Shown: positions 7,688 to 14,525 of the stretch, in pieces
How the letters are laid out: every line of letters starts with the position of its first letter
Numbering within the stretch: position 1 is the stretch's first letter
Assembly (NCBI GenBank): GCA_934121905.1
Contig: CAKOVI010000005.1
Coordinates: 19,442 to 83,441 of the forward strand
DNA: 64,000 nt
From: an uncultured Clostridia bacterium
GTDB lineage: Bacteria; Bacillota; Clostridia; TANB77; CAG-508
Direction of reading: 5' to 3'
The notes under the pieces: model-generated
Databases searched by the model: none
Told to the model about the DNA's origin: nothing
What the model saw: only the letters and a program-made list of their open reading frames with translations
Translations under genes and position numbers: made by a program

Positions 7688-8854
7688 TTAGCTATTGTTC
7701 CATGTTTCTTCTGTTTTATCTGCTATCTTTGGTACTTGTGTATTTGTGACATTAGATTTTAGAGAAACTACGGGACGAACCGCCGCACAGCCATCAATCT
7801 CATAGACATCGGAAAGGAACAGATACCAGAAGCCTGCATAAGAAACGCCGTCATCGACGCTCGCCACGCTCAAGCAGAAAATCGCACGGCTCGAACCGCT
7901 GTCAACCGAACGAGAAGCCAGCCAGTATGCCTTTCCTGTATCTACCTCAGCATTTTCAAATAACATTTTGTACACTCTGTCATTTACTGTTACTGATGGT
8001 GCATCATCTGCCACCTTACTATTTACACTATAATTATACGCTGTTATTTCTCCTGATACTGTTGTCTGCGTTTTACCATTTAACCAACCTTCTGGAGTAT
8101 ATTGATTTGGATAACTATATTTTTCTCCTAATACCTTCCAATCTCCATCTTCAGCATTATCTCTATCATATTTGTCAAGATTTTTTTCCTTTATCATATC
8201 TATAGAAGTTAAACCTACTGCCTTATCTACATCACTTTGTGTTACACTTCTTGCACTTGATATATATCCTGTCTTGTCATTTTCTTTATACATTTTACAT
8301 ATGTTGGTTAATATTTCAACTCCATTTTTATATGCTTTTGCTCCATACATAAATAATCCTGGTACATTTTTTGAATCAATAACATTTGTACTTTTCATTG
8401 GACTTCCTGCTATTAGTTCTATTTCTCCTACATCATTTTCCCCTAGTACTCTCCAATTTAGTTGGTTTCCTGCCACATTAAATGTTTGATCTGTTATTCC
8501 ACTAACTCCTGCATTATCCATACCTGAATCAGACGCAGAAATTGTTATACTTCCTTCTGTTGGATTTGTTAAATTTACATAGTCTCCTACATGTAAATGT
8601 TCACTATTTGTACATGTTCCATCTCCATTATCACATCCATCTGCTAATGCTTTTTCATACATATATGCTAGTGTTCCTTCTTGTGCTTCTCCTGTTGTGT
8701 TTTTGGCTTCTGTTGCCCTTTTTAGTATTCCATTTTGACCTGTTAACATATTTATACTTATTCCTGCTAATATAAGTAAAACTATTATGTTTGTTACTAC
8801 TAGCGCAATCAATGTTATACCTTTGTTTCTTTTGAATTTTTCTTTAAAATTCAT
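7688..8854 (-). CDS. pilin-like surface protein with variable lectin-like C-terminus
   Basis: 388-residue protein with a prepilin-type N-terminus. After a basic leader (MNFKEKFKRNK) comes GITLIALVVTNIIVLLILAG, the cleavage/methylation site and helix of type IV pilin-like secretion proteins. The C-terminal region ends AYWLASRSVDSGSSRAIF ... CAAVRPVVSLKSN, a pattern shared by clostridial surface proteins of presumed C-type lectin-like fold. The segment coding for it (about 7768-7930) is roughly half G+C with codons such as GCG, AGC, CTG and CGT, unlike the A+T-rich rest of the gene. This suggests a replaced or diversified cassette. It would be processed by the prepilin peptidase. GGGAGG precedes the ATG. 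The ligand is unknown. Confidence 0.75.
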   Translation of the reverse strand: MNFKEKFKRNKGITLIALVVTNIIVLLILAGISINMLTGQNGILKRATEAKNTTGEAQEGTLAYMYEKALADGCDNGDGTCTNSEHLHVGDYVNLTNPTEGSITISASDSGMDNAGVSGITDQTFNVAGNQLNWRVLGENDVGEIELIAGSPMKSTNVIDSKNVPGLFMYGAKAYKNGVEILTNICKMYKENDKTGYISSARSVTQSDVDKAVGLTSIDMIKEKNLDKYDRDNAEDGDWKVLGEKYSYPNQYTPEGWLNGKTQTTVSGEITAYNYSVNSKVADDAPSVTVNDRVYKMLFENAEVDTGKAYWLASRSVDSGSSRAIFCLSVASVDDGVSYAGFWYLFLSDVYEIDGCAAVRPVVSLKSNVTNTQVPKIADKTEETWNNS

Positions 8855-8883
8855 TTTTTCCTCCCTTTCTCAGGTATTTCATA

Positions 8884-9045
8884 TTATTTAAAGAAACGCC
8901 AAAAAGCGACACAAATAAACCTATCAAAATTTGCATTTTTTAGGTTTATTTGTGTCGCTTTATTTAATTTATTTTCTTCTGTTACCAATTTACTTGCACA
9001 TGTATGTACTCTTGCAAGTTTTTCAGCGTTTCTTATCATTTGCAT
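8884..9045 (-). CDS. possible 53-residue leader peptide upstream of the pilin-like gene
   Basis: Short frame starting MQMIRNAEKLARVHTCAS with an AAAGAGG site 7-8 bases before its ATG and a promoter about 40 bases upstream. Its last third is encoded by the arms of the 20-base-pair hairpin at 8903-8961, and it stops 29 bases before the pilin-like start. It could be a real small protein, a leader whose translation opens or closes the hairpin, or chance. I do not recognise homologues. Confidence 0.35.
   Translation of the reverse strand: MQMIRNAEKLARVHTCASKLVTEENKLNKATQINLKNANFDRFICVAFWRFFK
8903..8961 (-). promoter_or_regulatory. 20-bp perfect hairpin in the pilin 5' region
   Basis: Arms AAAGCGACACAAATAAACCT and the exact complement enclose a 19-base loop. 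On the minus strand the second arm is followed by TTTTTGGCG, so it could act as an attenuator in front of the pilin-like gene. Confidence 0.5.
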
Positions 9046-9082
9046 TTTTATACCTCTTTTTTGTTTTATTTTCGATACTTTT

Positions 9083-9111
9083 ATTCTATACTATTTTCTC
9101 AATTTATACAA
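9083..9111 (-). promoter_or_regulatory. SigA-type promoter for the pilin-like locus
   Basis: TTGTAT, a 17-base spacer and TAGAAT on the minus strand, upstream of the 53-residue frame and the pilin-like gene. Confidence 0.5.
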
Positions 9112-9143
9112 GATTTTTTTAATTTTTTTCATTTTTTAACTTT

Positions 9144-9527
9144 CTAAAAAATATTAACCCAGTTAAATGAATACTTATCTGTTATATGGTCTAATACAAA
9201 AACCGTCTTTTCCAACTCACTTATAGCTTGCTCATATTCTCCTGTTTTTGCTAAACTTTTACATGCTGTAAAATTAGTTTCTACCTTTTCAAGTTCATCA
9301 TGTTCAATATAATATGCAAGCTTATCATGAACTTCATTCCACTTATTATCAATTTTTTCTATTTCCGCATTTGCTTTTTCATTAGATTTTTCAAGTAAAC
9401 TTTGTTTTAAATTTTCCAATTCTCCTGTTATATAATTTACTGTATTTTTTGTATAATTTTGAGTAATTATATCACCTATAATTATCAAGATAACCAAAAT
9501 AACGCAAATAATCATTTCTTTATGCAT
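9144..9527 (-). CDS. DUF4363 family protein
   Basis: 127-residue protein with one N-terminal membrane helix (MIICVILVILIIIGDII) and an extracytoplasmic alpha-helical domain. It resembles the DUF4363 family, which in clostridia is commonly next to DUF421 (YetF-like) genes, exactly as here. Function unknown. I chose the ATG at 9527, preceded by GGGGA. A longer reading would overlap the upstream gene. The 5-base gap to the DUF421 gene indicates one transcript. Confidence 0.72.
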   Translation of the reverse strand: MHKEMIICVILVILIIIGDIITQNYTKNTVNYITGELENLKQSLLEKSNEKANAEIEKIDNKWNEVHDKLAYYIEHDELEKVETNFTACKSLAKTGEYEQAISELEKTVFVLDHITDKYSFNWVNIF

Positions 9528-9532
9528 ACTAA

Positions 9533-10216
9533 TTAATTCCCCTTTTTTGCTTCTTTTTTCTGGCAAAATATTTGCCCCTTTCCATCATATGTTACAAGTA
9601 AGGCTTCTTCAGGCTTAAAGCCGAATTTTTCCACCTCTATTAAAAGCCAGTTATAGTCTTTATCAATTTTTTTCAAATTTTCATTCATGATTTTTCCATC
9701 AACAACTAAATCATAAGGAAGCCCCTCATAGTCAGGCATTATATTAAAATCTTCTGGAATCGTCTTTCTTTTATTTGGTTTTTCAATAACAGTAACTTGT
9801 CCGCTTGTTTCAAGTATCGCATATTCAACATCGCCAATATTTATCACATCTTTTGCCCTTAATCTTTCTTGAAGTTCATTTAATGTAAACCTTTCCTTAA
9901 TTAATGCTTGTTCATCAATTTTTCCTCTATATATTAAAATTCTTGGCTTTCCACATATTGCTTCTCTTGCTCTTATGCTTTTTAAATTTATTGTTGATAT
10001 TATTAGATGCATCACAAGTAATCCTATTATTGGAACAATACCATTTGAAATTGGTATCCCTGTTTCTGTCATCGGAATTGATGCTAGGTCTGCTATCATT
10101 ATTGCTATCGCTAGCTCAAATGGTTGAAGTTGTCCTATTTCTCTTTTTCCCATTAGACGCATTACTATTAGGACTACTATATATAAAATTATTGCTCTTG
10201 TGAAATTTATTAGCAT
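9533..10216 (-). CDS. DUF421 (YetF-like) membrane protein
   Basis: 227-residue protein. Three N-terminal membrane helices (MLINFTRAIILYIVVL; GQLQPFELAIAIMIADLAS; VPIIGLLVMHLIIS) are followed by a soluble C-terminal region with KPRILIYRGKID and LPYDLVVDGKIM, as in YetF/YdfR proteins. In Bacillus these are linked to spore or membrane physiology without a settled activity. An AAGGAG site fixes the start at 10216. Upstream in-frame codons come from the palindromic repeat at 10233-10308 and are not part of the protein. Confidence 0.85.
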   Translation of the reverse strand: MLINFTRAIILYIVVLIVMRLMGKREIGQLQPFELAIAIMIADLASIPMTETGIPISNGIVPIIGLLVMHLIISTINLKSIRAREAICGKPRILIYRGKIDEQALIKERFTLNELQERLRAKDVINIGDVEYAILETSGQVTVIEKPNKRKTIPEDFNIMPDYEGLPYDLVVDGKIMNENLKKIDKDYNWLLIEVEKFGFKPEEALLVTYDGKGQIFCQKKEAKKGN

Positions 10217-10232
10217 TGTTTTTCTCCTTTTT

Positions 10233-10308
10233 TTGTATTGGGGACGGTTCTTGTAGCTCAAAAGAACCGTCCCCAATACAAAATTTTGCAAAAGAAACCG
10301 TCCCCAAT
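10233..10308. repeat. palindromic repeat, GGGGACGGTTC type, plus an extra half unit
   Basis: Arms TTTGTATTGGGGACGGTTCTT and complement surround the loop GTAGCTC (10233-10281). A further right half unit AAGAAACCGTCCCCAAT follows. Lies in the leader of the DUF421 gene. Confidence 0.9.
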
Positions 10309-10445
10309 CCGAAATTTCAATATTTATTTTTTCAAAAAAGTAAAATTTTATTCTCAAATTGCATAAAAAAAATCAAATTGTAAACAATATTTTTATATAG
10401 CTAAAAAAATACTTTTTAAATATAAATAAAAAAGGAGGATAAATT

Positions 10446-10823
10446 ATGTCTGACGGTCAAACAAATTCAACCACACAAAATAATACAAGTACAGTATGGC
10501 AAATAATAGGTAGACTTATTGCTGCAGCTGTTGTTTTAGCAATTACAGCATTTTTTACACCTGGATTTGCTATTAATAACATTTGGTCTTTAGCTATAGC
10601 TGCTGTAGTTTTAACAGTTCTAGATTATTTAATAGTCAAATTTACAGGGTTACATGCTAGTCCATTTGGAAAAGGCTTTATAGGATTTGCTTTAGCTGCT
10701 ATAATTCTTTATGTAACACAATTTTTCGTTGCAGGCTATACAATTTCTTGGATGGCTGCAATAATCGGTGCTTTAATTTATGGAGTTATAGATTACTTTT
10801 TACCAGGCAATCAACAAATGTAG
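10446..10823 (+). CDS. phage holin family 4-type small membrane protein
   Basis: 125-residue protein with a short Ser/Thr/Asn-rich N-terminus and four hydrophobic helices (IIGRLIAAAVVLAITAFF; IWSLAIAAVVLTVLDYLIV; GFIGFALAAIILYVTQFFV; WMAAIIGALIYGVIDYFLP). This resembles the YvlD/phage holin family 4 proteins, which are chromosomal and not necessarily lytic. GGAGG sits 7 bases before the ATG. No phage genes adjoin it. It is convergent with the beta-helix gene and shares the terminator at 10853-10904. Confidence 0.65.
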   Translation: MSDGQTNSTTQNNTSTVWQIIGRLIAAAVVLAITAFFTPGFAINNIWSLAIAAVVLTVLDYLIVKFTGLHASPFGKGFIGFALAAIILYVTQFFVAGYTISWMAAIIGALIYGVIDYFLPGNQQM

Positions 10824-10852
10824 TAATGTAGATTTCATTATTATTAAATAGC

Positions 10853-10904
10853 AAAATAGAGTTTAATATATGTAAAATAACTACATATATTAAACTCTAT
10901 TTTA
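10853..10904. terminator. bidirectional terminator
   Basis: Long inverted repeat (AAAATAGAGTTTAATATATG and complement, loop about 10 bases) between convergent genes, with A-rich and T-rich flanks usable on both strands. Confidence 0.8.
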
Positions 10905-11568
10905 TATTTTTTCTACTATTTCATTCTGATTTTTATAAATTTTATTTGAGCCTATATATCCTCTAACAGATGATAAAGGATATATATTTGTTTTCCTTCC
11001 AATTACAGTTCCTGGGTTTAAAACAGAACCACAACCAACTTCCACATTATCTCCAAGGATTGCTCCGAATTTTTTCAATTTGGTTTCTATTTTTCCGCTA
11101 TTACATTTTACACTTACTAAAGATTTATCTGATTTCAAATTTGATATTATACTTCCTGCCCCCATATGTGATTTGTATCCTAAAATAGAATCTCCTACAT
11201 AATTGTAATGTGGAATTTGTGTATTATTAAATATAATCGTATTTTTTAGCTCTGTCGAGTTTCCAACTACAACATTTTTTCCGAACTATTGCATTTCCCC
11301 TAATAAAAGCACAGTGTCTAATTTCAGCAAATTCGTCAATTATACATGGTCCTGTAATATATGCAGTTGGAGCAACTTTTGCAGATTTTGCAATCCATAT
11401 GTTTTCCGATTTTTTTTCAAATTTTTCTAAATTAAGTTTACTTCCAAGTTCTATTATGAATTCACTTATTTTAGGAATCACTTCCCATGGATATATTGCA
11501 TTTTCGAATATTTTACTTGCTATTGTTTCATTTAAATTTAAAAGATTTTTAATTTCTAATTCTTCCAT
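10902..11568 (-). CDS. left-handed beta-helix sugar nucleotidyltransferase-like protein, one +1 recoding site
   Basis: Split by a frame change at 11281-11283. Skipping the C of the in-frame CGG joins both halves into 221 residues. It starts MEELEIKNLLNLNETIASK (ATG 11568, GGAAAGAG site) and contains hexapeptide turns such as AKVAPTAYITGPCIID, RGNAIVGKNVVVGNS and GDNVEVGCGSVLNPGTVIG. This resembles the C-terminal beta-helix of GlmU-like and UDP-GlcNAc pyrophosphorylase-like proteins. The restored glycine 96 falls at the hexapeptide turn IVGKNVVVG. It overlaps the end of the UDPGP-type gene by 20 bases, so the two are probably partners in UDP-sugar synthesis. The acceptor is unknown. Confidence 0.8.
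11280..11283 (-). other. +1 recoding site CGGA
   Basis: Context ATA GTT CGGA AAA. Frame 0 continues KKCCSWKLDRAKKYDYI and stops, losing the repeat pattern. Skipping C restores the beta-helix. Confidence 0.85.
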
Positions 11569-12757
11569 CTCTTTCCATTTTCCTCTCGTATATCTTTTTT
11601 GCTGTTTCTGGACTATCCACACCTTCTTTGTTTTTTATTGGTGCAAATTCGTCTTCTCTTTTAACCCTCATAACTAACATATCATCAAAAAATTCAAATG
11701 CATCAAATATAAAGGTTTCAAATTTATATAATCCATTTTTTTGAGCTATATGATATTTCAAACTATAATTTGCAATTTTTTCAATTGCATCTATACTTAA
11801 CAGATGACTTATAATGTTTGCTTCGCCATAGACTAATTCGCTATTTTCTGCTCTTTCATTTCTCATTTTTTCAGATAATTCTATGTATTCAACTGTACTT
11901 GGTTTATTATCTCTTTTGCAAAATACCCCCACTTTTTCTTCAGGATATGCTTTAGCAACTGATTTTGAAGCCACTTGCATTTTGTTTTTTATTGTTAGTC
12001 CTACAAATACAGGGTCAATCGGATTTACCATTATATTATCTACTCCGCAAATATATACCCATCTGATACCTTTAGACTTCATATCATTAATTATGTTTTG
12101 CTTTTTCATTGCAAAATAAACTCCACCATTACCATTTGAACCAGTTTTTATCTTACCATCTTCAATTAAAATTTTTCCATCTTGTGTAAGCATAGGTAAT
12201 TCACCTTGTTTAAAAAATTTGACCTTTTCTTTCTCATATCCAAAAAAATCATGTTTTTTCATAAATAATACTGTTTCATCATAATTTTGCTCACTAGTCA
12301 TTATATACCAATATGGCAAAATCCCATATTTTTCTTTTGATTTTTTTAAAGTTTCTGTTAATATCTGGAATATGTATTTTCCATTTTCTCCAATATCTAA
12401 TTTATATGTTCCTTTTGGTCCCTTCCAACCTAGTCTTGTTCCCTGTCCTCCTGCCATTGTTACTACTGCATATTGGTTATTTTTTATTATTTTTTCTCCT
12501 ATTTCTTTTGCCTTTTCTTCGCCTTCTTTTGTTATTTTTTCTTTATCTATATAGTTTATTGGCTCTATTTTTCCTGCATTTTTTGTATGGTCTTGTTTTG
12601 TTAGATTATATAGGTTGTTTACTTCACCAAAATTTATTTGTTCTATTTGTTTTATGATTTTTTCTTGGTCTTCTTTGCTCATTTTTTTTATTTCTTCTAT
12701 TAGTTGCTCTTGATTATTTTCTTTTAATTTTTGTTTTATTTGTTCTAGTTCTGTCAT
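11549..12757 (-). CDS. UDPGP-type uridylyltransferase (UAP1-like)
   Basis: 402-residue member of the UTP-dependent sugar-phosphate uridylyltransferase family that makes UDP-GlcNAc, UDP-GalNAc or UDP-hexose. The nucleotide-binding signature MAGGQGTRLGWKGPKGTYKL lies near residue 102. Sugar-binding elements include IMTSEQNYDET, NGNGGVYFAMKK and YICGVDNIMVNP, with FETFIFDAFEFFDDMLVM late in the protein. A 60-residue helical N-terminal extension (TELEQIKQKLKENNQEQLIEE) matches eukaryote-like UAP enzymes. It is followed by the overlapping beta-helix gene. Sugar specificity cannot be read from the sequence. Confidence 0.85.
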   Translation of the reverse strand: MTELEQIKQKLKENNQEQLIEEIKKMSKEDQEKIIKQIEQINFGEVNNLYNLTKQDHTKNAGKIEPINYIDKEKITKEGEEKAKEIGEKIIKNNQYAVVTMAGGQGTRLGWKGPKGTYKLDIGENGKYIFQILTETLKKSKEKYGILPYWYIMTSEQNYDETVLFMKKHDFFGYEKEKVKFFKQGELPMLTQDGKILIEDGKIKTGSNGNGGVYFAMKKQNIINDMKSKGIRWVYICGVDNIMVNPIDPVFVGLTIKNKMQVASKSVAKAYPEEKVGVFCKRDNKPSTVEYIELSEKMRNERAENSELVYGEANIISHLLSIDAIEKIANYSLKYHIAQKNGLYKFETFIFDAFEFFDDMLVMRVKREDEFAPIKNKEGVDSPETAKKIYERKMERDGRIRN

Positions 12758-12833
12758 TTTTTATCACCCTTATTATTATATTATTTTTATGGATTTATTT
12801 TACAACAATTTCTTGAAAATAACAAGTACTTTT

Positions 12834-12884
12834 TTCGTATTGGGGACGGTTCTTGTAGCTCAAAAGAACCGTCCCCAATACGAA
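12834..12884. repeat. palindromic repeat, GGGGACGGTTC type
   Basis: Arms TTCGTATTGGGGACGGTTCTT and complement, loop GTAGCTC. Between the divergent UDPGP-type and guaA genes, just upstream of the guaA promoter. Confidence 0.92.
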
Positions 12885-12892
12885 GAAAATCA

Positions 12893-12921
12893 TTGCTAAA
12901 TCCCTAAATATGTGATATAAT
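12893..12921 (+). promoter_or_regulatory. SigA-type promoter for guaA
   Basis: TTGCTA, a 17-base spacer and TATAAT, 31 bases before the guaA start. Confidence 0.75.
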
Positions 12922-12951
12922 GGTACAAATTTAAAAATGGAGGTAAAAATC

Positions 12952-14490
12952 TTGAAAAAGAATGAACTAATTTTAATACTAGATTTTGGTGGACAATATA
13001 ATCAATTAATAGCTCGTAGAGTAAGAGAATGTAATGTTTACTCTGAAGTTGTGTCTTTTGATATTTCTTTAGAAAAAATTAAAGAAAAAAATCCAAAAGG
13101 TATCATTTTTACAGGAGGACCTGCAAGTGTATTTGGAGAAGATAGTCCAAAATGTGATAGTAAAATATTTGAACTTGGTATCCCTGTTTTAGGAATCTGC
13201 TATGGTATGCAACTTATGGCATATACACTAGGAGGAAATGTTGCTCATGCTGATAAAAGAGAATATGGAACAACAGATGTTACAATAGATAATACTTCAA
13301 AATTATTACAAGGATTTGGCGAAACTAATGGCTTTTTAATGAGTCATACTGATTTTGTAGAGACTGTACCAGAAGGATTTAAAAATATAGGACATACTCC
13401 TTCTTGCCCAAATGCTGCTATGGAAAATGAAGAGAAAAAATTATATGGAATTCAATTCCACCCAGAAGTTAATAATTCTGTAAATGGAACTATGGTTATT
13501 AAAAACTTCTTATATAATGTTTGTGAGTGCCACGGTGATTGGCAAATGTCTTCATTTGTTGAAGATTCTATTAAAACATTAAAAGAAAAAATAGGTGATG
13601 GAAAAGCTTTATGTGCTTTATCTGGTGGTGTTGATTCATCAGTTGCAGCAGTTCTTTTAAGTAAAGCTATTGGTAAAAATTTAACTTGTATTTTTGTTGA
13701 CCATGGCCTTCTTCGTAAAAATGAAGGTGATGAAGTTGAGAAAATATTTAGAGAGCAATATGATATAAACCTTATTAGAGTAAATGCTGAAGATAGATTT
13801 TTAGATAAACTTAGTGGCGTAACTGACCCAGAGCAAAAAAGAAAAATTATCGGTGAAGAGTTTATTAGAGTTTTTGAGGAAGAGTCAAAAAAAATCGGAA
13901 CAGTTGATTTTCTTGTTCAAGGTACTATTTACCCAGACGTTATTGAAAGTGGTTTAGGTAAAAGTTCTGTAATTAAGAGCCATCATAATGTTGGTGGACT
14001 TCCTGATTATGTTGATTTCAAGGAAATCGTTGAACCTCTAAGAAATCTATTTAAAGATGAGGTTAGAAAAGTTGGATTGGAACTTGGTATTCCAGAAAAC
14101 CTTGTATTTAGACAACCTTTCCCTGGTCCTGGTCTTGCAATTAGAGTTATAGGAGATATTACTAAAGATAAATTAGATATTTTAAGAGATGCTGATTTTA
14201 TTTTTAGAGATGAAATTGCAAAAGCTGGACTTCACAAGTCAATTAATCAATATTTTGCAGTTCTAACAAATCTTCGCTCTGTAGGAGTTATGGGTGATGA
14301 ACGTACTTATGATTATACTGTTGCTTTAAGAGCTGTTGAAACTACTGATTTTATGACTGGTGTTTGGAGTAAAATTCCTTATGAAATTTTAGAGAAAGTT
14401 TCTTCTAGAATTGTTAATGAGGTCAAACATGTTAATAGAGTTGTTTATGATATTACTTCTAAGCCACCAGCAACTATTGAGTGGGAATAA
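12952..14490 (+). CDS. guaA: GMP synthase (glutamine-hydrolysing)
   Basis: 512-residue GMP synthase, converting XMP to GMP with glutamine and ATP. The class I amidotransferase domain has ILDFGGQYNQLIARRVRE, the nucleophile loop GICYGMQ, and IQFHPEV for the His/Glu pair. The ATP pyrophosphatase domain has the P-loop ALSGGVDSSVAAVLLSKAIG. The dimerisation domain ends in the expected KPPATIEWE. I chose TTG at 12952, 8 bases after GGAGG; the ATG at 12937 is itself part of that binding site. It is divergent from the UDPGP gene, and guaB lies nearby on the other strand. Confidence 0.96.
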   Translation: MKKNELILILDFGGQYNQLIARRVRECNVYSEVVSFDISLEKIKEKNPKGIIFTGGPASVFGEDSPKCDSKIFELGIPVLGICYGMQLMAYTLGGNVAHADKREYGTTDVTIDNTSKLLQGFGETNGFLMSHTDFVETVPEGFKNIGHTPSCPNAAMENEEKKLYGIQFHPEVNNSVNGTMVIKNFLYNVCECHGDWQMSSFVEDSIKTLKEKIGDGKALCALSGGVDSSVAAVLLSKAIGKNLTCIFVDHGLLRKNEGDEVEKIFREQYDINLIRVNAEDRFLDKLSGVTDPEQKRKIIGEEFIRVFEEESKKIGTVDFLVQGTIYPDVIESGLGKSSVIKSHHNVGGLPDYVDFKEIVEPLRNLFKDEVRKVGLELGIPENLVFRQPFPGPGLAIRVIGDITKDKLDILRDADFIFRDEIAKAGLHKSINQYFAVLTNLRSVGVMGDERTYDYTVALRAVETTDFMTGVWSKIPYEILEKVSSRIVNEVKHVNRVVYDITSKPPATIEWE

Positions 14491-14525
14491 AAATAAAGAA
14501 GTGCTTTAAAGCACTTCTTTATTTT
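14490..14525. terminator. bidirectional terminator after guaA
   Basis: Perfect palindrome with arms AAAATAAAGAAGTGCTTT and complement, between the convergent guaA and the 671-residue gene. A and T tracts flank it. Confidence 0.85.

Noticed and set aside
7690..7930. A complete diversity-generating retroelement
   Set aside because: No reverse transcriptase gene or template repeat is visible in the window; only a candidate variable segment is.
8903..8961. Known riboswitch upstream of the pilin-like gene
   Set aside because: The element is a simple perfect hairpin without a recognisable aptamer core.
10446..10823. Holin-like gene as evidence of a prophage
   Set aside because: No lysin, terminase or structural genes nearby; the family is commonly chromosomal.
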